A stretch of 64,000 nucleotides of DNA from Serratia sp. PL17 (GCF_017832355.1 NZ_JAFIBY010000005.1:391671-455670); one strand, 5' to 3'; shown: positions 1-9,199, counted from the first letter of the stretch. The notes: generated by a model not told the origin, from the letters alone. Numbers and translations: made by a program.

Positions 1-138
1 TCGGTTTTTGCATGACTCGACAAAATTGTTGAGACACGGGTCACTCGAACACGCTTTGCAGATTATTAACAATTCTGTAAACTGCTCGCGGTGTAAGCGT
101 CCCGGTGGATGAAGGGCGTTATGAGATCGATTAATAAC

Positions 139-264
139 ATACCTTAAATAATTGCAGTTGCATCAAGGCGGCAAGTGAGTGAATCCCGTCGAGCTTACGT
201 CAGTAAGTGATTCGGGTGAATGAACCTAGCCAACGCAGAGGCAGCTTCGAGTATGACGGGTATA
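139..264 (+). repeat. ERIC element, full length (126 bp)
   Basis: This is an intact enterobacterial repetitive intergenic consensus element. It begins with ATACCTTAAATAATTG, has the central imperfect palindrome around GAGCTTAC...GTAAGTGA, and ends with GTATGACGGGTATA. It is the 126-bp size of the classical element and lies in the gap between the preceding gene (expected aceF, outside the window) and lpd, ending about 40 bp before the lpd start. It would be transcribed as a long hairpin in the lpd leader. Five other large copies and three fragments lie in this window. Confidence 0.9.
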
Positions 265-305
265 AATGACGTCTGACCCGCCGGACAATAAATTAAGAGG
301 TCATG

Positions 306-1730
306 ATGAGTACTGAAATTAAAACTCAGGTCGTGGTACTTGGGGCGGGCCCGGCAGGTTACTCTGCTGCCTTTCGTTGCGCTGACTTAGGTCTTGAAAC
401 CGTTCTGGTTGAACGTTATTCCACTCTGGGCGGTGTTTGCCTGAACGTGGGATGTATCCCTTCCAAAGCACTGTTGCACGTTGCCAAAGTGATCGAAGAA
501 GCCAAAGCCTTGGCCGAACACGGCATCGTTTTCGGCGAGCCGAAAACTGACATCGACAAAGTGCGTGTTTGGAAAGAAAAAGTCATCAATCAGCTGACCG
601 GCGGTCTGGCTGGTATGGCTAAAGGCCGTAAAGTGAAAGTGGTTAACGGCCTGGGCAAGTTCACCGGCGCTAACACCCTGGTTGTTGAAGGCGAAAATGG
701 CCCAACGACTATCAACTTCGACAATGCCATCATTGCCGCAGGTTCTCGTCCGATCCAACTGCCATTCATTCCTCATGAAGATCCACGCGTGTGGGACTCT
801 ACCGATGCACTGGAACTGAAAACCGTCCCAGAGCGTCTGCTGGTCATGGGCGGCGGTATCATCGGCCTGGAAATGGGCACCGTATACCATGCGCTGGGTT
901 CACAGATCGACGTAGTCGAAATGTTTGACCAGGTGATCCCGGCAGCGGATAAAGACGTGGTGAAAGTCTTCACCAAACGCATCAGCAAGCAGTTCAACCT
1001 GATGCTGGAAACCAAAGTGACCGCGGTAGAAGCCAAAGAAGACGGCATCTATGTCACGATGGAAGGTAAGAAAGCACCTGCAGAACCACAGCGTTACGAC
1101 GCGGTGCTGGTTGCTATCGGTCGTGTACCGAACGGCAAGCTGTTGGAAGCGGGTAAAGCCGGTGTTGAAGTTGACGAACGTGGCTTCATCAACGTCGACA
1201 AACAACTGCGCACCAACGTGCCGCACATCTTCGCTATCGGTGACATCGTCGGTCAACCGATGCTGGCGCACAAAGGCGTGCATGAAGGCCACGTTGCCGC
1301 TGAAGTTATCGCCGGCATGAAACACTACTTCGACCCGAAAGTGATCCCATCAATCGCTTATACCGAGCCGGAAGTTGCATGGGTAGGTCTGACCGAGAAA
1401 GAAGCAAAAGAGAAAGGCATCAGCTACGAAACATCCACCTTCCCGTGGGCTGCTTCAGGCCGTGCTATCGCTTCTGATTGTGCTGACGGCATGACCAAAC
1501 TGATCTTCGACAAAGAAACTCACCGTATCATCGGTGGTGCGATTGTCGGCACCAACGGCGGCGAGCTGCTGGGTGAGATCGGTCTGGCTATCGAGATGGG
1601 TTGTGACGCAGAAGACATCGCGCTGACTATCCATGCTCACCCAACCCTGCACGAATCCGTAGGCTTGGCAGCTGAGATCTACGAAGGCAGCATCACCGAT
1701 CTGCCTAACCCGAAAGCCAAGAAGAAGTAA
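306..1730 (+). CDS. lpd: Dihydrolipoyl dehydrogenase (E3)
   Basis: Cytoplasmic FAD flavoprotein that reoxidises dihydrolipoyl groups with NAD+. It is the shared E3 of the pyruvate and 2-oxoglutarate dehydrogenase complexes and the glycine cleavage system. The 474-residue product is almost identical along its length to E. coli Lpd as I recall it. Visible features are the N-terminal FAD motif GAGPAG, the redox disulfide motif GGVCLNVGCIPSK, the NAD motif GGGIIGLE, the FAD-binding AIGD segment and the C-terminal HAHPTLHE active-site His-Glu. Two ATGs are adjacent (303 and 306). The second is preferred because AAGAGG at 295-300 then has a 5-nt spacing and the protein starts as in E. coli (MSTEIKTQ). 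It is probably the last gene of the pdhR-aceEF-lpd locus. Confidence 0.98.
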   Translation: MSTEIKTQVVVLGAGPAGYSAAFRCADLGLETVLVERYSTLGGVCLNVGCIPSKALLHVAKVIEEAKALAEHGIVFGEPKTDIDKVRVWKEKVINQLTGGLAGMAKGRKVKVVNGLGKFTGANTLVVEGENGPTTINFDNAIIAAGSRPIQLPFIPHEDPRVWDSTDALELKTVPERLLVMGGGIIGLEMGTVYHALGSQIDVVEMFDQVIPAADKDVVKVFTKRISKQFNLMLETKVTAVEAKEDGIYVTMEGKKAPAEPQRYDAVLVAIGRVPNGKLLEAGKAGVEVDERGFINVDKQLRTNVPHIFAIGDIVGQPMLAHKGVHEGHVAAEVIAGMKHYFDPKVIPSIAYTEPEVAWVGLTEKEAKEKGISYETSTFPWAASGRAIASDCADGMTKLIFDKETHRIIGGAIVGTNGGELLGEIGLAIEMGCDAEDIALTIHAHPTLHESVGLAAEIYEGSITDLPNPKAKKK

Positions 1731-1756
1731 TTCTGCTGGTTTGAAAGGGTAATAAG

Positions 1757-1783
1757 CGGCTCCTGCAAAGGGGCCGTTTTTTT
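1757..1783 (+). terminator. Rho-independent terminator of lpd
   Basis: CGGCTCC pairs with GGGGCCG (one G-T pair) around a short loop, followed by seven T residues. It lies 26 bp after the lpd stop codon. Confidence 0.85.
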
Positions 1784-1798
1784 ATGGGCGGAATTCAG

Positions 1799-1822
1799 TA
1801 AAAGGCCGCTCAATGAGCGGCC
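1799..1822 (-). terminator. Minus-strand terminator of the 35-codon ORF
   Basis: A perfect 8-bp stem GGCCGCTC/GAGCGGCC with a 3-nt loop is followed on the minus strand by TTTTAC. It lies 6 bp after the stop codon of the small minus-strand ORF, which supports that ORF being a real transcription unit. Confidence 0.6.
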
Positions 1823-1828
1823 AGTAGC

Positions 1829-1936
1829 TTACTTGTTCTGGAATATAACGTTCAGCGTCAGGTTGTTGCCGTTAACCGACCAACCCCCTTTGTTCACGCC
1901 AAACGCCGATCCCAGTACAATGAGCAGGATAAACAT
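1829..1936 (-). CDS. Putative small hydrophobic protein, 35 aa
   Basis: I do not recognise this protein. The ORF starts at an ATG with an AGGGAG ribosome-binding site 5 nt upstream (1942-1947) and ends just before a minus-strand terminator-like hairpin. The product begins with a hydrophobic stretch (MFILLIVLGSAFG) and continues with a polar, Asn/Gly-rich tail ending IFQNK. It could be a small inner-membrane protein or a cleaved export signal with a short mature peptide. A longer in-frame extension to 2032 exists but has no convincing ribosome-binding site. Its neighbours lpd and acnB are both on the opposite strand. The good SD and the terminator are direct observations; that it is expressed is an inference. 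Confidence 0.5.
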   Translation of the reverse strand: MFILLIVLGSAFGVNKGGWSVNGNNLTLNVIFQNK

Positions 1937-2138
1937 AGAACTCCCTTTCATTGCGCGATCCCTGTGGAACCACGACCACCGCGACTTCACCGGAAAAATC
2001 CCGGCGGAACAAGCGCTTTGTGGCGCTTGCATCGCAGTAGTTGCAGCACTGTTCTCAAGCCCGATGACCAGCTGCTAAACCGGCAGAACAGACCCGCATT
2101 AATAGTACGTTGAAATAAACTGTTGGACATTCTTTTTG

Positions 2139-2167
2139 TTGATTTTTTAATCGCTCTTGCGCACAAT
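2139..2167 (+). promoter_or_regulatory. Possible sigma70 promoter of a small RNA
   Basis: TTGATT at 2139-2144 and CACAAT at 2162-2167 are separated by 17 bp, each matching consensus at four of six positions. The start would fall near 2174, exactly at a 20-bp motif (2174-2193) that also occurs at 2015-2034 with one mismatch. Confidence 0.25.
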
Positions 2168-2173
2168 GTCCCT

Positions 2174-2279
2174 GCTTTGTGGCGCTTGTATCGTTCTTTA
2201 ACGATGTAAGAAATCCGTGAGGTGCCTGCTAACACCGAACGGAACAAGAGAACCGCCTTCACCTAGGGCGGTTTTTTTG
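2174..2279 (+). ncRNA. Candidate small RNA between lpd and acnB
   Basis: About 105 nt between a possible promoter and a clear terminator, without a plausible ORF. It starts with GCTTTGTGGCGCTTG, contains a CGTT/AACG hairpin inside TTCTTTAACG (similar to the boxA-like CTTTAAC sequence of rRNA leaders) and ends in the terminator at 2252-2279. There is no homology evidence. It could also be a leader remnant or an attenuated transcript. Confidence 0.25.
2252..2279 (+). terminator. Rho-independent terminator
   Basis: ACCGCC pairs with GGCGGT (2267-2272) followed by a run of T. It has no recognised protein gene upstream on this strand within 500 bp after the lpd terminator, which is why a small RNA is suspected. 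Confidence 0.75.
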
Positions 2280-2468
2280 TGTCTTTCGCTCTCAACTTTC
2301 GATTTTTGCAACCATTAACCATTAACCATTGTAAGTGAGTGGGTATTGTGTTGTTCTCATCAGGCTGAATTATGATGTAGACGGAACCGTCCTACAGCCC
2401 CGGCTGGCAGGTGTAGCAGCCGATTACACTGCACTCAACGATTCAGCAAAGATTTAATGTTGCTTTTA

Positions 2469-2507
2469 TGTGAACGAATTAACAACCAATTCAAATCCTG
2501 ATATGCT
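2469..2507 (+). promoter_or_regulatory. acnB promoter with CRP-like site
   Basis: TGTGA-N6-TAACA at 2469-2484 matches the CRP consensus in nine of ten core positions, and TATGCT at 2502-2507 is a plausible -10. The spacing places the CRP centre near -40, the class II position. CRP activation of acnB is known in E. coli. The rest of 2280-2685 is the leader of acnB, in which I see no other gene. Confidence 0.45.
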
Positions 2508-2685
2508 GGCTGAGCGGAACCGGGCACTGTACTTACAGTCCAGGACATCGACAGCAGTGCCCCGTCAGGATCAATGGCATCAACACCGTGCGCTAAACCC
2601 GGTTTGAAGATATACCCTGTGGCTTAAAGGCGACGGGTACAAAACGCCAGGCACAATAAATGACAATGAGAGCGAGGAGAATGTC

Positions 2686-5283
2686 GTGCTAGAAGAATAC
2701 CGTAAGCACGTAGCCGAGCGTGCTGCAGAGGGCATCGTCCCTAAGCCGTTAGACGCCACCCAAATGGCAGCGCTGGTTGAATCATTAAAGAATCCGCCAA
2801 AAGGCGAAGAAGAATTCCTGTTAGACCTGCTGATTAACCGTGTACCACCAGGCGTCGACGAAGCCGCCTATGTCAAAGCAGGTTTCCTGGCGGCCATCGC
2901 CAAAGGCGAAGCAACATCTCCCCTGATTACCCCAGAGAAAGCCATTGAACTGTTAGGCACCATGCAGGGTGGCTACAACATTCATCCGCTGATCGACGCG
3001 TTGGATAACGAAAAGCTGGCACCGATTGCTGCCAAAGCGTTGTCCCATACGCTGCTGATGTTTGACAACTTCTATGACGTAGAAGAAAAAGCTAAAGCGG
3101 GTAATCCGCACGCCAAGCAGATCATGCAGTCCTGGGCCGATGCCGAATGGTATCTGTCACGTCCAAAATTGGCAGAAAAACTCACCGTTACCGTGTTCAA
3201 AGTCACTGGTGAAACCAATACCGATGATCTGTCACCGGCGCCGGATGCCTGGTCTCGTCCAGATATCCCCTTGCACGCCTTGGCGATGCTGAAGAACGAA
3301 CGTGAAGGTATCGTGCCAGATCAGCCGGGCAGCGTTGGCCCGATCAAGCAAATCGAACTGCTGAACAAAAAAGGCTTCCCTCTGGCCTATGTCGGTGACG
3401 TGGTCGGTACCGGTTCTTCCCGTAAATCGGCCACCAACTCGGTATTGTGGTTTATGGGTGACGACATCCCGTATGTGCCTAACAAGCGCGGCGGTGGTGT
3501 GGTACTGGGCGGTAAAATTGCGCCAATCTTCTTCAACACCATGGAAGATGCCGGTGCGCTGCCGATTGAAGTGGACGTGAATGACCTGAACATGGGTGAC
3601 GTGATCGACGTCTATCCGTACAAAGGCGAAGTGCGTAACCATGAAACGGGCGAACTGATCGCGAATTTCGAACTGAAAACCGATGTGCTGCTTGATGAAG
3701 TGCGCGCCGGTGGCCGTATCCCGCTGATCATCGGCCGTGGCTTGACCACTAAAGCTCGTGAAGCGCTGGGCTTGCCGCACAGCGACGTGTTCCGTGTTGC
3801 CAAAGAAGTGGCAGCCAGCAACAAAGGCTTCTCACTGGCGCAGAAAATGGTTGGCCGCGCCTGTGGCGTTGCCGGCGTGCGTCCGGGTGAATATTGTGAA
3901 CCTAAGATGACCTCTGTTGGTTCTCAGGACACCACCGGCCCGATGACCCGTGACGAGCTCAAAGATCTGGCCTGTCTGGGCTTCTCTGCCGATCTGGTGA
4001 TGCAGTCCTTCTGTCACACGGCCGCGTACCCGAAACCGGTTGACGTGACCACGCACCACACGCTGCCAGACTTTATTATGAACCGTGGCGGTGTATCGCT
4101 GCGTCCAGGCGACGGTGTTATCCACTCCTGGTTGAACCGCATGCTGCTGCCGGATACTGTAGGTACCGGTGGTGACTCACATACCCGTTTCCCGATCGGT
4201 ATTTCTTTCCCTGCGGGTTCTGGTCTGGTGGCCTTTGCTGCGGCGACCGGCGTTATGCCGTTGGATATGCCAGAATCCGTTCTGGTTCGCTTCAAAGGCA
4301 AAATGCAGCCGGGCATCACTTTACGTGACCTGGTACATGCTATCCCTTACTATGCGATCCAGCAGGGTCTGTTGACGGTGGAGAAAAAGGGCAAGAAGAA
4401 CATTTTCTCCGGTCGTATCCTGGAAATTGAAGGCCTGCCGGATCTGAAAGTTGAGCAGGCATTTGAACTGACCGATGCTTCTGCTGAACGTTCTGCTGCC
4501 GGTTGTACCATCAAGCTGGATAAGGCGCCGATCCAAGAGTACCTGAACTCCAACATCGTGCTGCTGAAGTGGATGATCTCCGAAGGTTACGGCGATCGCC
4601 GTACGCTGGAGCGTCGTATCCAGGGCATGGAAAAATGGCTGGCGGATCCACAATTGATGGAAGGCGATGTGGACGCAGAATACGCCGCGGTGATCGACAT
4701 CGATCTGGCCGAGATCACTCAGCCAATCCTGTGTGCACCAAACGATCCTGACGATGCGCGCCTGCTGTCCGACGTGGCCAACAGCAAGATCGATGAAGTG
4801 TTCATCGGCTCTTGCATGACCAACATTGGTCACTTCCGTGCTGCCGGTAAGCTGCTGGATCAGCACAAAGGTCAGCTGCCAACGCGTCTGTGGGTTGCTC
4901 CACCAACCAAGATGGATGCGGCTCAGTTGACCGAAGAAGGCTACTACAGCGTATTCGGCAAGAGCGGCGCGCGTATCGAGATCCCGGGCTGTTCACTGTG
5001 CATGGGTAACCAGGCGCGTGTGGCTGACGGTGCGACGGTGGTTTCCACTTCGACCCGTAACTTCCCGAACCGTCTGGGGACCGGCGCTAATGTCTATCTG
5101 GCGTCTGCAGAATTGGCTGCGGTTGCTTCGTTGCTGGGTCGTCTGCCAACGCCGGACGAGTATCAGACTTATATGGCGCAGGTCGACAAGACAGCGGCGG
5201 ATACCTACCGTTATCTGAACTTTGACCAACTGGGCCAGTACACTGAAAAAGCTGACGGCGTGATTTTCCAAACCGCGGTTTAA
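2686..5283 (+). CDS. acnB: Aconitate hydratase B
   Basis: Main aconitase of the TCA cycle; interconverts citrate and isocitrate and also handles 2-methylaconitate in the methylcitrate cycle. The 865-residue length equals E. coli AcnB, and similarity is near-complete. The N-terminal HEAT-like domain (about 1-160) precedes the swivel domain and the three catalytic domains. The [4Fe-4S] ligands are C710 (GSCMTN), C769 and C772 (CSLC), at the E. coli positions. The start is GTG, as in E. coli, with GAGGAGA upstream. When iron is low, family members lose the cluster and bind mRNA. The gene is monocistronic, with a strong terminator 27 bp after its stop. Confidence 0.98.
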   Translation: MLEEYRKHVAERAAEGIVPKPLDATQMAALVESLKNPPKGEEEFLLDLLINRVPPGVDEAAYVKAGFLAAIAKGEATSPLITPEKAIELLGTMQGGYNIHPLIDALDNEKLAPIAAKALSHTLLMFDNFYDVEEKAKAGNPHAKQIMQSWADAEWYLSRPKLAEKLTVTVFKVTGETNTDDLSPAPDAWSRPDIPLHALAMLKNEREGIVPDQPGSVGPIKQIELLNKKGFPLAYVGDVVGTGSSRKSATNSVLWFMGDDIPYVPNKRGGGVVLGGKIAPIFFNTMEDAGALPIEVDVNDLNMGDVIDVYPYKGEVRNHETGELIANFELKTDVLLDEVRAGGRIPLIIGRGLTTKAREALGLPHSDVFRVAKEVAASNKGFSLAQKMVGRACGVAGVRPGEYCEPKMTSVGSQDTTGPMTRDELKDLACLGFSADLVMQSFCHTAAYPKPVDVTTHHTLPDFIMNRGGVSLRPGDGVIHSWLNRMLLPDTVGTGGDSHTRFPIGISFPAGSGLVAFAAATGVMPLDMPESVLVRFKGKMQPGITLRDLVHAIPYYAIQQGLLTVEKKGKKNIFSGRILEIEGLPDLKVEQAFELTDASAERSAAGCTIKLDKAPIQEYLNSNIVLLKWMISEGYGDRRTLERRIQGMEKWLADPQLMEGDVDAEYAAVIDIDLAEITQPILCAPNDPDDARLLSDVANSKIDEVFIGSCMTNIGHFRAAGKLLDQHKGQLPTRLWVAPPTKMDAAQLTEEGYYSVFGKSGARIEIPGCSLCMGNQARVADGATVVSTSTRNFPNRLGTGANVYLASAELAAVASLLGRLPTPDEYQTYMAQVDKTAADTYRYLNFDQLGQYTEKADGVIFQTAV

Positions 5284-5309
5284 TTGAGTGATAGAGTCGT
5301 CATGTGAAG

Positions 5310-5337
5310 CGGGGGCCTATAAAGGCCCCCGTTTTTT
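5310..5337 (+). terminator. Rho-independent terminator of acnB
   Basis: A perfect 8-bp stem CGGGGGCC/GGCCCCCG with a 6-nt loop, followed by six T residues. Confidence 0.9.
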
Positions 5338-5390
5338 ATGGCAATCATGCCTGCTTGTTTTCATGCTCACAAAATGGGGTTACCCACTGT

Positions 5391-5681
5391 CTACTTTTTG
5401 AAGATTTCAACGTGGATGTCTTTATGGTCGCTTTCCTGGCCGGATGCACCGATAATTCGGTAGTAGCAATCTTTGCCGCTCAATCCGCTGAGTTCATTGC
5501 ATTTTTGATCGACAGCGTTGGAGATGCCTTTATGTCCGACGGTTGGCACGCCGGTTTGTTGGATTGAGAGGTCGCCGAGTTTTGTATAGCTGGCAGAATC
5601 TTCAAGGGTGATCTGCTTGGCGGCAAAAGAAGACGCCGAGAAAATAATGCTCAGTGCAACGATTGGGATAATGTATTTCAT
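5391..5681 (-). CDS. Periplasmic DUF1471 (BhsA/McbA/YdgH-like) protein, divergent
   Basis: Small exported protein of 96 residues. Residues 1-21 form a signal peptide (MKYIIPIVALSIIFSASSFA) with a typical cleavage site. The mature part has the pattern of the YdgH/BhsA/McbA domain: a K-LG-LS strand, a G-K-I-A helix region and the C-terminal CYYRIIGASG...VEIFK segment. It differs from common members by two cysteines (C61 and C72) that could form a disulfide in the periplasm. Family members are induced by envelope, acid or peroxide stress and affect biofilm; the specific role here is unknown. The start was chosen at the ATG before the signal peptide, with AGGA upstream; a longer in-frame extension is unlikely. 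No operon partner. Confidence 0.7.
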   Translation of the reverse strand: MKYIIPIVALSIIFSASSFAAKQITLEDSASYTKLGDLSIQQTGVPTVGHKGISNAVDQKCNELSGLSGKDCYYRIIGASGQESDHKDIHVEIFKK

Positions 5682-6314
5682 GGCACACATCCTGATCTTG
5701 ATGATAGATATGAAGGCGATGAAATCGCCTCTGGCCGATATTGAACTTTTATTAAAGCTCCATAATGTAAAAGCTAATCGATATTTGCAGAAAGTCAAAA
5801 GAGAGGATTGTTATAGCTATAATAATATATCTATTTTTCAATGGTATATTGTTTTCATTTGCCTTATTTTGACATGCATCTTCACTTTCTTTACATTGTT
5901 CGAATAAATAAGATTATTGAACATTTTCCATGATCCTGCCTTACCCATATCTCGAAATAAGCCGTGCTGGTTTACTTTTCTACCGGCAATAATGCCAATT
6001 CGTTCTTCTATTTTTTATAACAACTTGATTAAGTTAATCCTTAATGCCGACAGGGTGGCGAGAGGATTATCGGGGCAATTTGTGCACCGCGGAGATGGCG
6101 GTGGGCTTAGTGTCTCGCCCACGGGGAGCAAAACAAAACCGCGAGCCTATCGAGCGAGCGAAAGGCGACTTCCCATTGCCGACGCAAGCGGCTATATTGC
6201 GCGGCGATAGCGCCACCGGCGTTTTATTTTTCTCAGTTGCCAACTTTGCGAGCGCTCACTGAGTTAGTCATGAATTAATGTTTACACTAAAGGAAAGTGC
6301 TCAGGAGGCGTGCT
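5682..6314. other. Gene-poor AT-rich gap, 633 bp
   Basis: The left 350 bp are AT-rich and probably hold the promoter of the DUF1471 gene. The remainder up to yacL is richer in GC and has a weak hairpin (CGCC/GGCG near 6210) followed by TTTTATTTTT. I see no convincing gene. Short ORFs at 5608-5907 and 5917-6262 lack ribosome-binding sites and recognisable sequence. Confidence 0.5.
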
Positions 6315-6677
6315 ATGGATTACGAATTTCTGCGTGACGTGACCGGCCAGGTGATCGTCAGATTTTCGATGGGGCATGAGGTCATTGGCCACTGGATCAA
6401 CGAAGAACTCAAAGGCGACTTTAACCTGTTGGACCGGATAGAAGCCGGTGCGGCGGAGGTAAAGGGCAGCGAACGCCAATGGCAGTTGGAAGGCCATGAA
6501 TACACGTTGCTGATGGACGGTGAGGAGGTGATGATCCGTGCCAATCTGCTGGAGTTTGAAGGCGACGAGATGGAAGAGGGGATGAATTATTATGACGAAG
6601 AAAGTCTCTCATTCTGCGGCGTCGAGGATTTCTTGCAGGTGCTGAAGGCTTATCGCTCTTTCATGCTGAAGTACTAA
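6315..6677 (+). CDS. yacL: UPF0231 family protein YacL
   Basis: Conserved cytoplasmic protein of 120 residues, same length as E. coli YacL and collinear with it between acnB and speD. It contains the family signatures [17 protein letters not shown] and [16 protein letters not shown]. It is very acidic in the C-terminal half. No biochemical function is established. The start codon at 6315 has a perfect AGGAGG at 6303-6308; an upstream in-frame ATG (6297) would overlap that site and is rejected. Confidence 0.95.
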   Translation: MDYEFLRDVTGQVIVRFSMGHEVIGHWINEELKGDFNLLDRIEAGAAEVKGSERQWQLEGHEYTLLMDGEEVMIRANLLEFEGDEMEEGMNYYDEESLSFCGVEDFLQVLKAYRSFMLKY

Positions 6678-6680
6678 ACG

Positions 6681-6707
6681 TCGGGCGCGGCATTGCGCTG
6701 CGCCCGA
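6681..6707. terminator. Bidirectional hairpin between yacL and speD
   Basis: TCGGGCGC pairs with GCGCCCGA (8 bp). It separates two convergent genes. It lacks a good T run on either side, so termination strength is uncertain. Confidence 0.45.
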
Positions 6708-6713
6708 AAGTTA

Positions 6714-7508
6714 TCACAGGTGCGGAATATTGCGGCCGTAATAGATTTCCTGCATCTCTTTCCACAGCAGATCGGTAATCTCTTTACGCTCGGCGGCACT
6801 CAGTGCATCCGGTTTGGCGTTAAACAGGTAGTGCTTCAGATCGAAATCCTTCAGCAGCATCTTGGTGTGGAAGATGTTCTCCTGGTAAACATTCACGTCC
6901 ATCATGTGGTATAGCGCCTTCATGTCATCAGACATGAAGTTCTGGATCGAATTGATCTCATGATCGATGTAATGTTTTACGCCATTCACGTCGCGGGTAA
7001 AACCGCGCACGCGGTAATCCATGGTGACAATGTCAGATTCCAACTGGTGGATCAGGTAATTCAGCGCTTTAAGCGGTGAAATCACGCCGCAGGTCGAGAC
7101 TTCGATATCGGCGCGGAAGGTGCACAGACCGCCTTCCGGATGGCTCTCCGGATAGGTGTGAACACAGATGTGGCTCTTGTCCAGGTGTGCAACCACGGTC
7201 TTTGACAATGGGCCTGGGTGTTCCGAGGTATCGACATCATTCGGATCAACCGGTTCTTCGCTAACCAGAATGGTGACGCTGGCGCCCTGAGGCTCATAGT
7301 CCTGGCGCGCGATGTTCAGAATATTTGCGCCAATGATCGAGCAGGTTTCGCTCAGGATCTCGGTCAAGCGGTTGGCGTTGTATTGCTCGTCAATGTAGGC
7401 GATATAGCCAGCGCGGTCATCCGCGGTTTTGGCATAACAAATATCGTAAATACAAAAACTCAGGCTTTTTGTCAGGTTGTTGAAGCCGTGCAGTTTTAGC
7501 TTATGCAA
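6714..7508 (-). CDS. speD: S-adenosylmethionine decarboxylase proenzyme
   Basis: Makes decarboxylated S-adenosylmethionine, the aminopropyl donor for spermidine synthesis. The 264-residue proenzyme matches E. coli SpeD in length and sequence. Self-cleavage occurs between K111 and S112 in the [13 protein letters not shown] motif, and S112 becomes the pyruvoyl cofactor. The conserved cysteine C140 (STCGV) is present. speE lies upstream in the same orientation, as in E. coli where speED is an operon, but here an ERIC element with a 75-bp insert occupies the speE-speD gap and may affect read-through or mRNA stability. The ribosome-binding site is AGGAGG just upstream of the start. Confidence 0.98.
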   Translation of the reverse strand: MHKLKLHGFNNLTKSLSFCIYDICYAKTADDRAGYIAYIDEQYNANRLTEILSETCSIIGANILNIARQDYEPQGASVTILVSEEPVDPNDVDTSEHPGPLSKTVVAHLDKSHICVHTYPESHPEGGLCTFRADIEVSTCGVISPLKALNYLIHQLESDIVTMDYRVRGFTRDVNGVKHYIDHEINSIQNFMSDDMKALYHMMDVNVYQENIFHTKMLLKDFDLKHYLFNAKPDALSAAERKEITDLLWKEMQEIYYGRNIPHL

Positions 7509-7551
7509 TTTGGTTCACCTCCTTTATCTTCTCGCTTAACGTGAAACGTTC

Positions 7552-7741
7552 ATTACCGACCTATTTGAAGCGGCCTCTGTATTGGCTGCGCTCCCTCACC
7601 CAGCTCGCTGACTGGCGCCAGCTCATCGGGGTTCGTTCACTTGCCGCGTTACTCGGCAAAGCCTCGCCCCGTTGGGGCCAGCGCAAGCGCTGTTCAACAA
7701 AGCCGTGGCTTCGTTGTGATGCAACTTCAATTATTTTGGGC
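7552..7741 (-). repeat. ERIC element with ~75-bp internal insert, in speE-speD gap
   Basis: Reverse-oriented ERIC (ends ATTACCGACC... and ...GATGCAACTTCAATTATTTTGGG). It is longer than standard because bases 7646-7720 are an insert also present, with two mismatches in 75, in the ERIC at 51476-51670. The insert contains the near-palindrome CAACAAAGCCGTGGCTTCG. The right end overlaps the last codons and stop of speE. Confidence 0.85.
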
Positions 7742-8591
7742 GTAGTGCGTCGAGCAAATACTGCGGCAGTGCAAAGCTGCCCACGTGAATTGCTGGGTTG
7801 TAATAACGGCAGTTTAAGCCACTTTGATTAAAGCGATGTTGCAGGGTAGGTAAGTCGAGCTGGCGCAGTGCCGGATCCTGACTCGCCCAAGCGAAGGTCA
7901 TAATGCCGCCGTAATAGGTCGGAATTGCGGCCTGATAGAAGCTGACGTCGTTGAAGTACTGGCTCAGTTTGGTGTGGCTATTAACCGCTTCGTCTTGCTG
8001 CAGGAAGCACACGCCGTTCTGCGCGACAAAAATGCCACCTTCATTCAGGCAGCGTGCACAGCCTTCATAGAACGCAGAGGTGAACAGACTTTCACCGGGA
8101 CCGATGGGATCGGTACAGTCAGAGATAATCACATCGAATTTTTCATCGGTCTGACTAACAAAATTGACACCGTCATCAATCACAAGTTTGAAGCGTGGGT
8201 CGTCGTAGGCACCCGCATTGTGGTTTGGCAGGTATTGGCGACAGAACTCCACCACACCGGCGTCGATCTCAACCATGGTGATGTGTTCTACGCCCTGATG
8301 ACGGCTCACTTCACGCAACATGGCGCCGTCGCCACCGCCGATGATGAGCACTTTCTTCACCCGGCCGTGTGCCAACAGCGGTATGTGGGTCATCATTTCG
8401 TGATAGATGAATTCATCACGCTCGGTGGTTTGCACCACGCCGTCGAGCGCCATCACGCGCCCCAGAACCGGGTTTTCAAAAATAACCAAATCCTGATGCT
8501 CGGTCTTCTCACGATACAGCACGTTCTCTACTGAGAAGTACTGGCCGAAGTTGGCATGCAGCGTCTCATACCAAATTTCTTTCTGGGTCAT
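7731..8591 (-). CDS. speE: Spermidine synthase
   Basis: Transfers the aminopropyl group from decarboxylated SAM to putrescine. The 286-residue product is very close to E. coli SpeE. The Rossmann motif GGGDGAM lies at 85-91 and the catalytic Asp is D158 in [10 protein letters not shown]. The start at 8591 (MTQKEIW) aligns with the E. coli N-terminus; longer in-frame starts up to 8663 add unmatched residues. The C-terminus ends ALRPK where E. coli has a few different residues, because the final codons and the TAA stop lie inside the end of an ERIC element. It lies upstream of speD on the same strand. Confidence 0.97.
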   Translation of the reverse strand: MTQKEIWYETLHANFGQYFSVENVLYREKTEHQDLVIFENPVLGRVMALDGVVQTTERDEFIYHEMMTHIPLLAHGRVKKVLIIGGGDGAMLREVSRHQGVEHITMVEIDAGVVEFCRQYLPNHNAGAYDDPRFKLVIDDGVNFVSQTDEKFDVIISDCTDPIGPGESLFTSAFYEGCARCLNEGGIFVAQNGVCFLQQDEAVNSHTKLSQYFNDVSFYQAAIPTYYGGIMTFAWASQDPALRQLDLPTLQHRFNQSGLNCRYYNPAIHVGSFALPQYLLDALRPK

Positions 8592-8703
8592 GTGCGGGAA
8601 CTCCGTAATAACAGCCATGAAAAATGGGCGCAACATCATAGCTAACTCTGCCTGGTGATGCACGGCTGAATTTCAAACAGAGGTAGCGGAAAGGCGGAGG
8701 GGA

Positions 8704-9051
8704 TTAGTTGGCGTAGGCCAGCAGGCTTAGCGAGTCACGAGCCAGGGATTTGCATTTGTTGGGGGTCGGGATGGCAATACCGCTAAGATCACGGTAGCTG
8801 TCTTCACCCAGCGCCTTCATATTGAAGCTATTATAGTTGGTCAAATCCCAACGGTTTTGTTGGGCAAAATAGACGATGGCGCGCTTGATTTGTGCATTAG
8901 GCAAGTCGTTGTAGCCACAGTCATTTTTCAAATAGATAAATACTGCCGTCAGATCGGCCAGATCTTCCGCCTCAGACTCATTCAGCGCCAGACTGGCGTT
9001 GGAGAACCCCAGCATGGTGAGCAGCACCACCAGTAATGTTGTTTTTTTCAT
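8704..9051 (-). CDS. yacC: PulS/OutS-family (pilotin-like) protein YacC
   Basis: Exported protein of 115 residues, collinear and strongly similar to E. coli YacC (shared segments SEAEDLADLTAVFIYLKNDCGY and DSYRDLSGIAIP). Residues 1-22 form a signal peptide ending in LA. C45 and C100 are positioned to form the disulfide typical of this fold. Family relatives (PulS, OutS, AspS) are pilotins of type II secretin assembly, but no secretion genes are nearby and there is no lipobox cysteine, so a pilotin role here is not supported. The start was chosen at the ATG before the signal peptide. Confidence 0.9.
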   Translation of the reverse strand: MKKTTLLVVLLTMLGFSNASLALNESEAEDLADLTAVFIYLKNDCGYNDLPNAQIKRAIVYFAQQNRWDLTNYNSFNMKALGEDSYRDLSGIAIPTPNKCKSLARDSLSLLAYAN

Positions 9052-9151
9052 CGTGAAAATAGACCTGTTTGTTGTCAACAGACGTTATCACACTTGCCTG
9101 TAAAGGCACCAAATTTTATTACCGACGGATAACATAATGGACAGCAAAGGC

Positions 9152-9182
9152 TTGACCTTCCGCTAAGGGGAGGGTTTAGGCT
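9152..9182 (+). promoter_or_regulatory. CueR-type copper-responsive promoter of cueO
   Basis: TTGACC (-35) and TAGGCT (-10) are separated by 19 bp, the long spacer typical of MerR-family promoters. The spacer begins TTCC and contains GGGAGGGTT, closely matching the known E. coli copA CueR operator (TTGACCTTCC...GGAAGGTTTAACCT). It lies about 105 bp upstream of cueO, as expected for copper induction by CueR. Confidence 0.85.
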
Positions 9183-9199
9183 GTATAGCGTTAAGTTTA

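Noticed and set aside
1987..2262. 91-codon minus-strand ORF
   Set aside because: Covers the small RNA candidate and terminator; low-complexity basic sequence and no start signal.
5608..5907. 99-codon plus-strand ORF with hydrophobic C-terminus
   Set aside because: It overlaps the signal-peptide end of the DUF1471 gene in antisense and lacks a ribosome-binding site; the AT-rich sequence explains the hydrophobic codons.
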